In this document: positions 55,640-64,000 of the stretch, piece after piece
Numbering within the stretch: position 1 is the first letter of the stretch
Layout of the letters: the number at the start of each line of letters is the position of its first letter
Made by a program: the position numbers and the translations under genes
The notes under the pieces: model-generated
Database searches by the model: none
Seen by the model: only the letters and a program-made list of their open reading frames with translations
Told to the model about the DNA's origin: nothing
From: Erinaceus europaeus
Lineage: Eukaryota; Chordata; Mammalia; Eulipotyphla; Erinaceidae
Direction: 5' to 3'
Assembly (NCBI RefSeq): GCF_950295315.1
Contig: NC_080172.1
Location: 112,258,353-112,322,352 of the forward strand
DNA length: 64,000 nucleotides

Positions 55640-56455
55640 GATCTCAAAGATTCTCAGGGAATTAGGACACCCCAGGTACATCATGTTGAGCACTGGTCAC
55701 TGCAAATACTGTGCCAAGAAGGTATACAGAACCTGGGAACCCATGATTCTACCCTGCTTGCTTTGTCTGCAAGAGGCTGTATTTTAGACTCACAGGAAGT
55801 GACATGTAGCAGCTTTGTCCCTCAGTGTGCACTCTCAATTCTGCTTTTGCACCATGGCCTTGTGATGGAGAAGTAAAGGCTCTGCAAGGAATGCATGTGA
55901 CTCTCAACTGTGAAGGACCAAATGGGCACTTTTCTAATGAAATCAGAGTCATCTGTGACTGGCTCTGAATTTGTAGTTGTAATTTGGGTGGAAGTTCATT
56001 TAGGAGACTTTCTTTGCTGGATGTTTCATGAAATGATGAGAAATAAAATGGATCTCAATGTCATCTCTCACTTTTGCTTTTCATTTGGCTGTCAGAACCC
56101 CAGTCATCTCTGATAGTGATAAGAAATAGATGTGAGTGGAGAGGGCCTCTAAGAACATAATGCAGACCACACAGAACCTCGGTGTTGTCCTCAGCCACCT
56201 GCTCATTTCTGTATATATTTATATACTAAAAGCGGGGTACAAAGAGCATTAATGCCCCAACAGCCTGTCTGTGAAACTACACTAATGTAATTACCAGAGC
56301 TATGGCCAATGTTGCTTTAAATTTCATCTTGAGTGACACATCATCTCAAAGATAAATATTTAGAATTTTGGGCCATACTCCCAAAAGGGGAGAAAGATGA
56401 CTAGAGGGCTCTGAACCCCAATTCCATGAGGACCTACTAGAAAGAGAAAGGAAAT
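55640..56455 (+). other. Out-of-frame PRAME D tail and 3' flank
   Basis: Up to about 55,790 the +1-shifted frame still resembles the PRAME C-terminus (KISKILRELGHPRYIMLST, then CKYCAKKVYRTWEPMILPC). This shows the lost frame was coding until recently. From 55,800 onward no gene or repeat is recognised. 'aatgaaataaaatgg' near 56,040 holds a possible polyadenylation signal. Confidence 0.6.
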
Positions 56456-56462
56456 AAATTCA

Positions 56463-57056
56463 TGCCGGGCTAGCATGGGGGTGCCTCTTCCTGGGCATGT
56501 ACTCCCTGGGTTGAAGACAATGCCACTGGAGCCAGCCTGGGCTGCTACTCACTAAGCGACTCAAGGGAGATGAATTATTAACAGACTCGTGGTGGCGAGG
56601 CAGTTTGAATCTTTTTTGATCAGGGAGCCCAGGCTTTAAAGGTTGGACCCAGAAGTGACAAGTCGGAAACGGAAATGGCTTGAAATGGTTTAGAAAGGGG
56701 TGGAGAAAGGCAAAAGGGACTGGGCAAAGTAGGAACATCCTTAGCAACTGTTGTGAGGGTTTTAACTGGTAGGATTAATAATAGCCTGCAGGCAGGGAGG
56801 GTCTTGAAGGTAGAAAGAAAATAGGTCAAAGGAATGGAATGGGTGGGGATCTTTCAGGCAAAACAATGATTATGTAGATAGGCCATAGTATCAGGAAAGC
56901 AGGGAGTTGGCTTAATGTTTTAAGGCATGCCAGGCTCTGGGAGGCAGAAAAATGCAGGGTGCCCTGTGAGGCAGGAAGTCTGATAAGACAAGAGGATGAA
57001 TGTCCCCTCAAGTCAAGCCCTGCCAAGCTCAACCACATCCTCACAATTTCCCAACA
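56463..57056 (-). mobile_element. Solo LTR of an endogenous retrovirus (class II-like)
   Basis: Read on the minus strand it starts TGTTGGGAAATTGTGAG and ends with CCGGCA, about 594 bp, with TG...CA ends. Flanks are AATTCA (56,457-56,462) and AATTAA (57,057-57,062), a 5-of-6 match to the 6-bp duplication class II elements make. It is related to the LTR at 10,105-10,581. No internal region remains. Confidence 0.7.
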
Positions 57057-57062
57057 AATTAA

Positions 57063-57869
57063 GATGCAGTAATAGGTGCATATGTGACTTAAAATGGAAG
57101 ACAAGGCAGGACCATAGGGGAAAAAGGTGAACAATAGAGATAGACAGATATTTATGGAAATATTAGTCAACACAAATCTGTGACCTTGGGAGAATCACCG
57201 CAATTTCCAGTGAAGGACATGGGGGTATAGAACTCTGGTGGTGGGACTGATGTGAAGTTGTACCCTCTTGCTATGTAACTCTATACATCACTAATACAAC
57301 ACGAAAAGATCATATATTATTGTTAATTTAGCAGTTAACTTGGTCTCCTGTAACCTTTCAAGGAATCTTTATAGACATACTTGATAAACCATGGATCTAG
57401 ACTAAAGAAAATTGGACTATCTTCAGTCATTAGAGACCCTGCCTACTTAATTGTCTTGTTAATGACCCGAAAAATGTCCTTTTATTCTTCATAATGATTT
57501 ATTTTTATTTATTTATTTATATATTTTTTGCCAGAACTCTACTCAGCTCCTGTTTCTGGTATGACTGGGCTTTGAAAACGGATAATTTGGTGTCACAGGT
57601 TCTGGAATTCCATTATGCTAACCCATAAATGAAAATTCAAAAATAGTTCTATTTTTCTTTCTATTTTTTTCAGTATATTTATTTTTTATTTACTTTCTAA
57701 GAGATCAGTTGAGAGGGGAAGTGGAGATAGGGAGACACACACACACACACCTGTGTCATTACTTCATTGCTGTAACCTTCCCCCTGCAAGGGGCACTGAG
57801 GCCTTGAGCCTGGCCTTGCTCATAGTGCTCTCTGCTCGCAGGAATGTAGGAGCCATCACCCTGTCCCTC
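57063..57869. other. Repeat-rich gene-free stretch
   Basis: Bases 57,190-57,320 resemble a diverged L1 3' end (plus). Bases 57,500-57,620 look like a second-family SINE (minus), and 57,680-57,840 a diverged hedgehog-type SINE (minus) with (AC)n at 57,735-57,750. Confidence 0.5.
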
Positions 57870-58129
57870 CACACAGCTTTGGAGGCACTGTACTAAATCC
57901 TGATGCTCTGCATGTCCTCAGTGAGGAGGGTTCCCTTTATTCCCTCCACTGCAGCTCAGCTTCATTCCCACCAACAGCCAACAGACATGTCCAAAATCCA
58001 GCTTGTTGTTGCTCTCAACGAAGTCTCCTGTTGCAGTTAACTCAGCTCACACCACACTGGGCCTGGGCAAAGGGCACAAAGCAAGGACTCCCTCCTGGGC
58101 CTCAGGGCTGGGGCTGCTGGGCTGGGGAC
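57870..58129. other. GC-rich unassigned unit beside the right arm
   Basis: Continuous with the inner end of the right arm (58,130-58,427), forming one ~550-bp unit of higher GC than its surroundings. Its counterpart at the left arm is cut at 32,868. No gene or known repeat recognised. Confidence 0.45.
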
Positions 58130-58427
58130 CTAGGGCAGGACTTTCTGGAAAGGGAGCAGCCTGGTGCTCATTCTGTTGCTGGGGTCTTGTGGGATCCAGA
58201 GAGATGAAACCCTGGAGGCCTTGGCCCTGGGGACTGGCCTTCACTGAGAACTCAGGCCACTTCCTGCTTTCTCCCTGCTGGAAGTCTACATGTTGACACT
58301 GTAATTGCACCCTCTACTCAGGGTAATTGGGAAAAGGAGCCTGGGATATCAGCTTGCACACACGTCACACATTACTTATGATTCCACAGATTTAACAGCC
58401 TTGGGGTAGAGAGAGGAGGCAGGAAGG

Positions 58428-60618
58428 ATGGACCATCTTCAGTCTATCCCCTCTGAAGATTCCTACAGGCGCTTCCACCAAGCCATCTTCAAAGCAGCTT
58501 CCCAAGCCATTCCTCGTGGGAGACGTGCTAACTATACACCTTGTCTTGATTCTGAATGCGAGCAACTACTAAAGCAGTATGATGAGTCGGGTGACCCAGA
58601 TGTGGCTGACCATCTCATTGCCTCCCTGGATGCAGCATGCCAAGCCCGCTGGCAACAACTCACGGAAAGTCTGAATTTCACCCACTCAAGTAGGAAGGCC
58701 TGGAAGCTTCTTCACAGACTGGGTGCCAGTAACCAACCCCCTCCCGTCTCCCATCCTCCCGTATCTCCAAACTCAGTGGCCAGTCACCTAACTCAAGTTG
58801 GCCGTGCTAAGATCGACCCAGTCTGGAAAAGAGAAATTTCCCACGAGTGGTCATCCCACTTCCGGTTATCTTGTCCATCTCCAAAACTCTCTCCCTTTAC
58901 ACTGTTTGAACTGGAAGACGCTTTGAAGAGCGTTAAACCGGAAACAGGTGCTGGCTATGATAACATCACCCCAGAACGCATTCTTAACCTGATTCCTGCG
59001 GCAAAGAAGTGGCTCGCTTCATTCCTGTCCCTCATCTTGGAATCTGAATCTATGCCCAAAGTTTGGCGTCGTGCGAAGATAATAGCGGTCTTGAAACCAA
59101 AGAAAGACCCAACACTGGCCGCCAGCTATAGACCAATTTCTCTTCTTTCTGTGTGTTACAAACTCCTTGAGAGGCTACTTCTGTCACATATTTCTCATCT
59201 TACAGAGAAATTCCTATCACCCGCCCAAGCTGGTTTCTGCCCAGGAAGGTCTACCTGCGAATAAGCCCTGGCCCTCTCAACTTACATTGAAAATGGATTC
59301 CAGAAGAATTTAAAGACAAGTGCTGTCTTTGTTGATCTCACAGCAGCCTATGACACGGTCTGGCACCGTGGTCTCCTAGTCAAGATCTCAAGATGCCTGC
59401 CTCCATGGGTGGCCAACACTATATCGTTTCTTCTCCAAAACAGAAGATTCCGGGTGCAACTGGGTGACAAGTCTAGCAGATGGAGACTTGTCTCAAGTGG
59501 CCTCCCCCAGGGCTCTGTTCTGGCTCCTACGCTATTTAATATTTACATCAATCACCTCCCAGAAACTTCTTCAAGGAAGTTCATCTACGCCGATGACATC
59601 TGCTGTGCTACTCAGGCATCCAAGTTCGACATCCTCGAGGAAACACTCACGAAAGTCATGTCTCTGATATCTGATTACTGTAAAAAATGGCGACTAATCC
59701 CTAGCACTGCAAAAACGGTATCATCTGTTTTCCATCTACACCATGCCTCGGCCTTGCGTGAGCTTAATGTGCAGCTTGGCGATACGAGACTCCGGCATGA
59801 AGCCCAGCCGGTCTCTCTTGGCGTTACTCTAGATCGCACTCTGTCACTTCACAAACATCTCATAAAAACTGCAGCAAAGGTGGGCACGAGAAATAACATC
59901 ATTGCAAGACTGGCCAGCTCCTTATGGGGCGCGAGCGCTTCCACACTACGATCATCATCTCTGGCATTATGCTATTCCACTGCAGAATACTGTGCCCCTG
60001 TATGGTTCCGTAGCCCCCATGTCCACTTGGTCGATTCCAAATTATATTCCTCCATGAAGATCATTTCTGGAACCATCCGTTCCACCCCAGTTCCATGGAT
60101 GCCAGTTCTTAGCAACATTGCCCCGCCAGATATTCGTCGGGATGCGGCATCATCTAAGTTCATTTCCCATGTCTATGCTCGACCGGACTTGCCAATATAC
60201 ACGGATATCTTCGCCCACCCTGTCCAATGCTTGATGTCTCATCACCCAATCTGGTCCCCTATGCCTACACTGAACTTCTATGTTCCAGTCTCTTGGAAAC
60301 AGAGTTGGCAGTCAGCTGAGGTCAAGAACAAACACCTCATCACAGACCCCTGCAAGCGTCAACCCGGCTTTGACCTAGCACGTTATGATTGGGCCCTCCT
60401 CAATCGCTATCGAACAGGCCATGGCCGGTGTGCCGCTATGTTCCATCGCTGGGGGGCCAGAGATGACCCGAACTGCCCCTGCGGCTCCAGACAGACGATG
60501 ACCCACATAGTCAACGACTGCCACCTCTCCAGATTCAAAGGAGGTCTCGAAACATTACATCAGGCTCAACCTGATGCTGTTGACTGGCTACGGAAGAAGG
60601 GCAAACGCTAGAAGAAGT
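58428..60618 (+). mobile_element. Non-L1 LINE, 5'-truncated, second copy
   Basis: A 728-codon frame from 58,428 to 60,611 is broken once, by TAA at 59,262-59,264, the same place as in the left-arm copy. It reads through a linker (SEDSYRRFHQAIFKAASQAI), RT fingers (AGYDNITPERI, then ASYRPISLLSVCYKLLERLL), FVDLTAAYD, GLPQGSVLAPTLFNIYIN, YADD at 59,586-59,597, a thumb, and a terminal CPCG...H...C block at ~60,475-60,525. The stop TAG (60,609-60,611) is followed by AAGAAG. The element lacks the endonuclease and any 3' UTR. Shared stop and boundaries show that the two copies arose by duplication and not by separate insertion. Confidence 0.92.
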
Positions 60619-60727
60619 CATTGAAAAAAATTCCCAGTCAGCTGTATTTTACTGCTACCTACTGGCAGTTCAGTGTGGCAATAAACTGTGTGAATGTAAA
60701 AAAGTCTTTTTTTTTTCAGTATTTGTA
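60619..60727 (+). other. AATAAA/poly(A) segment after the LINE, right copy
   Basis: Counterpart of 30,284-30,376: about 100 bp with 'ggcaataaactgtgtgaatg', then an A-run, GTC and a T-run, before L1 sequence resumes on the minus strand. It may be a read-through 3' flank carried with the LINE, or part of an unrelated retrocopied transcript. Confidence 0.5.
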
Positions 60728-62440
60728 GCCCTGTCTAGTACCTCATCTGAGTAGAAATGCTTCCAGTTTTTCACCATTACCATTGTATGATGTCGGCTAT
60801 AGTTTTGCTATATATAGACTCCACTATCTTCATGAATTTTCCATCTATTCCCATTTTCTGTAGTGTTTTGATCATAAAGGGATGTTGTATTTTGTCAAAG
60901 GCTTTCTCTGCATCTATTGATATGACCATGTGGTTTTTGGTCTTGCTTTTGTCGATGTGGTAGATCAAGGTGATTGATTTACATATATTAAATCAACCTT
61001 GCATTCCTGGGATAAACCCCACTTGGTCATGATGAACAATCTTTTTGATATACTGCTGTATCCAGTTGGCTAGAATTTTGTTCAATATTTTCACATCTAT
61101 GTTCATCAGAGATATTGATCTGTAGTTTTCTTGTTTGGTTGTGTTCTGTCTGCTTTTGGTATCAGAGTGATGTTGGCTTCACAGAAGCTGGCAGAGAGTA
61201 CTCCAGTGTCTTCAATCTTCTGGTAGACTTTTAAAAGTAGAGGTATTAGTGTCTTTGAAGGTTTTGTAGAATTCATTTGTAAAACCATCTGGTCTAGGAC
61301 TTTTATTTTTGGGGAGATGTTTGGTAACTGTTTCAATTTCATTAGCTGTGATGGGCCTGTTCATGTTATCCAATTCCTCTTTACTTAGTTTTGGAAGTTC
61401 GCAGGTATCTAGGGAATCGTCCATTTCTTCCAGGTACTCTAATTTGGTGACTAATAGTTGTTCATAGAAGCTTCGTATGATATGGTGAATTTCTGCGATG
61501 TCTCCTCTTCCATTTAGTTTCTGATTTATTTGGGTCTTCTCCCTTTTTTGTTTTGTGAGTCTGGCTAAAGATTTGTCAATTTTGTTCACTCTTTCGAGGA
61601 ACCAACATTTACTTTCGTTGGTCTTTTATATGGTTTTCTTATTCTCAATGTGATTTATTTCTGCCCTAAGTTTAGTGCTTTCTGTCCTTCTGGTTGTTTT
61701 AGGGTTCCTTTGTTCTTCTTATTCTAGGACTTTAAGATGTGCAATCAGGCTGTTTATTTGTGCTTTTTCTTGTTTCCTAATGTGTGCTTGTATAGCTATG
61801 AACTTCCCTCTCAGTACTGCCTTAACTGTGTCCAAAATATTATGATAGCTTGTGTCTTCATTTTCACTGAAGTCTCAAAACATTTTGATTTTTTCCTTTA
61901 TTTCCTCTTTGACCCAGAGGTTATTAAGAAGTGTACTGTTGAGCTCCCACATTTTGGGACTATTAGTAATCTTTTGTTGATTGTTAAGTGTTTGTGTAGT
62001 TCCACTGTGGTCTGAAAAGATACTTGGGATGATTTCAGTGCTCTTGAATTTTCTGATGCTGTCTTTGTGGCCTAATATATGGTCTGTCCTTTAGAATGAC
62101 CCATGTGGATTTGAGTAAAATGTGTATTCCAGTTTCTTGGGATGAATAACTCTCAAAATATCCAATAGTTCTAGTTTATCTATCTCTTCATTTAGCTCCC
62201 TTATGTCTTTATTGATCTTCTACCTGGATGATCTGTCAAGTTGAGAAAGTGGGGTGTTAAAGTCCCCTACTATGACTATGTTGCTGTTAATATATTTCTG
62301 TAGCTTCTTTCAGTAGACATTTCATGTATTTAGATGGCTTCTCATTGGGTGCATAGCTACTAATAATTGTTAAGTCCTCTTGATTGACTGATCCTCTGAG
62401 CATTAAGTAGTGTCCATTCTTATAATTTTTAATCTTTTTT
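60728..62440 (-). mobile_element. L1 ORF2 fragment, right-arm copy
   Basis: Mirror of 28,561-30,283 with the same stops and frameshift. One visible difference in the RT region is [11 protein letters not shown] here against [11 protein letters not shown] in the left arm. Confidence 0.9.
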
Positions 62441-63770
62441 TTACTTTTTAAATTTTTTTTTATTTAAGAAAGGAAGCATTAACAAAATCATGGGATGGCG
62501 TTGTACAACTCCACACAATTCCTTCCGCCCAATCTCCATATCCCACCTCCTCCCCTAATAGCTTTCCCATTCTCTGTCCCTCTGTAAGCATGGACCCAGG
62601 GTCATTGTGGGTTGCAGACAGTGGGAGGTCTGGCTTCTGTAATTGCTTCCCCACTGAACATGGGCATTGACTGGCTGATCCATAGTCCTAGTGTGCCTTT
62701 CTCTTTCCCTAGTAGGGTGAGTCTCTGGGGAAGTGGAGCTCCAGGATACATTGGTTGGCTCTTCAATCCAGGGATGCCTAGCTGGCATCCTGACGGCATC
62801 TGGAACCTGGTGGCTGAAAAGAGTTAACATACAAAGTCAAACAAATTGTTGAGCAACCATGGGCCCAAAGGTTGGAATAGTGGAGATGAAGTGTTGGGGG
62901 GTACTCACTGCAAACTCTAGTGTACTACTGCTTTCAGGTATATATTTGCCCTAGTTTATGGATACCTATGAACATATGTTCTATCTCATGGAACCTGGTC
63001 TATATCTAGGTTATGGAATTTGTTAGGAAGTGAACCGCCTGGGATGGAATTAGAGAATGCTAAGAAAGGAAAGGTCTCACACCAGTGATGAAGCTGAAGA
63101 GTTGTCGTTCCACACCTGAAGTCTCTGGACACAGTCTGAAGTGAAGCATGCTGGGGTGGCACTCACTGCACTGATTAGGTGGCAATCAGCAGATGCAATG
63201 TTATTTGATAAGAATTGGGAGAAGCAAAAGGGAAAGTGCACCCTACCACAGGACTGGGGGAAGTTTAGGCTCTATAGTGGAAATGTGAGGTTCCTGCTGT
63301 CTTAGGGTTCAAGAGACAATGGATAGTTACTGTTATCATCACATTATTTGGTAATTGGGTTAACTTTGAAAAGTCCCTTTGTTGGACATACAATCAATTT
63401 TCCCCCTCTCATATTAATTAAATAGTGATTTATACGACTATAACTTAATAGGTGTGTACATAAACACCATTCCCATCACCAAAAGATTGTGTTCAATCCC
63501 ACCCACCCACCAGTCGAGGAAGCAGCATGTCCACCCTCTCACTCACCACAGGGTTTTTACTTTGGTGTCCTACTTTTAATTTACTCAGACCCTGCCTTTA
63601 GTTTCCCTTTCTGATCTTGTTTCTCAACTTCTGTTGATGAGTGAGATCATCCCATACTCATCTTTATCTTTCTGACTTAGCTCACTAAACATAATTCTTT
63701 CTACCTCTGACCAAGATGGGTCAAAGAAGTTGAGTTCATTGTTCTTAGTAGCTGCATAGTATTCCATTGT
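62441..63770 (-). mobile_element. L1 3' end with long 3' UTR, right-arm copy
   Basis: Mirror of 27,216-28,560, with identical reading frames in the terminal UTR piece (62,455-62,830). Confidence 0.9.
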
Positions 63771-63915
63771 ATATATGTATATATAGAGAGAGAGACAGAT
63801 AGATATAGATATATAGATAGATATAGATATATATATAAATAGATATATATTGATAAATAGATATAAATATATAGATATAGATATATAGATAGATATAGAT
63901 ATATAGATATATAAT
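63771..63915 (-). repeat. (GATA)n/(TA)n simple repeat, right-arm copy
   Basis: Counterpart of 27,110-27,225 but ~29 bp longer, including an (AGAG) patch absent from the left arm. Confidence 0.85.
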
Positions 63916-64000
63916 TGTTAAGTCCTCTTGGTTGACTGATCCTTTGAGTGTGAAGTAGTGTCCTATCTTTTTAATCTTACCTATTTTAAAGTCTAACCTG
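63916..64000 (-). mobile_element. L1 ORF2 start fragment, right-arm copy
   Basis: Mirror of 27,023-27,110 with one substitution (caggttag against caggatag) and a ~5-bp deletion at 'ataggacactac'. It continues beyond the window. Confidence 0.85.

Larger units (their letters stand above)
58130..64000. repeat. Right arm of the large inverted repeat
   Basis: Reverse complement of 27,023-32,868. L1-derived parts (60,970-63,760) appear identical wherever compared. The LINE and inner part differ by scattered substitutions. Small differences also occur at the extreme outer end (about 63,960-64,000) and in the TA-rich repeat. The arm continues past the window end. Confidence 0.97.

Noticed and set aside
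4752..57840. tRNA genes suggested by A/B-box-like motifs (GGTTCGAGTCT and similar)
   Set aside because: These sit in dispersed tRNA-derived SINEs with A-rich tails and diverged arms; no cloverleaf with intact anticodon arm was found.
30377..60618. The two long LINE copies as independent insertions
   Set aside because: They share both limits, the same flanking L1 break and the same TAA, so one duplication explains both.

Overview
This window is nuclear DNA of a placental mammal, most likely a hedgehog (Erinaceus or a close relative). The species call rests on recognising, from memory, the abundant tRNA-derived SINE with the 'cagtgggttaagcgcaggtggc' head and '(CAACAA)n...AATAAATAAAT' tail. It fits the L1-dominated landscape and the PRAME-family genes, but no database search was run. 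Most short open frames in the window are fragments of L1 ORF1/ORF2 or chance frames.

Layout. 1-3,598: 3' part of an L1. 3,600-11,125: SINEs, a second truncated L1 and a 203-bp SINE-like insertion whose tail is the 3' end of a non-L1 LINE. 11,126-15,422: an L1 with its 5' end but large internal deletions. 15,770-22,440: PRAME-like pseudogene A (minus strand), with a promoter/exon 1 and three coding exons carrying many lesions. 22,700-30,280: stacked L1 pieces and an LTR. 30,290-32,868: a non-L1 LINE (minus). 32,895-35,517: promoter, exon 1 and part of intron 1 of PRAME copy B (plus). 35,518-37,025: an intact DDX39A retrocopy (plus). 37,030-39,330: L1/SINE debris and orphan PRAME promoter C (minus). 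40,903-41,385: isolated PRAME terminal exon E (plus). 42,232-42,840: an LTR with a Lys-type primer-binding site. 43,430-47,200: a long L1 (minus). 48,830-55,900: PRAME-like gene D (plus), the best preserved, which could still encode a 411-residue protein. 56,463-57,056: a solo LTR. 58,130-64,000: an inverted copy of 27,023-32,868.

Three things stand out. First, an inverted repeat with arms of at least 5.85 kb around a 25.3-kb spacer holds the PRAME exons and the retrogene, and its outer arms look identical while its inner arms differ by about 1-2%. Second, a non-L1, YADD-type LINE ends in (GAA)n straight after its stop codon. It occurs as two long copies (728 codons, one shared TAA), as a 51-bp tail insertion with its own target-site duplication, and as the tail of a 203-bp SINE-like insertion with a recognisable empty site elsewhere in the window. 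Third, an intact GC-rich DDX39A retrocopy lies in intron 1 of a broken PRAME copy, about 2 kb downstream of a TATA promoter and a consensus splice donor in the same orientation.

No rRNA or functional tRNA genes, CRISPR arrays or bacterial genes are present. Boundaries of old repeats are approximate because they were set by eye.
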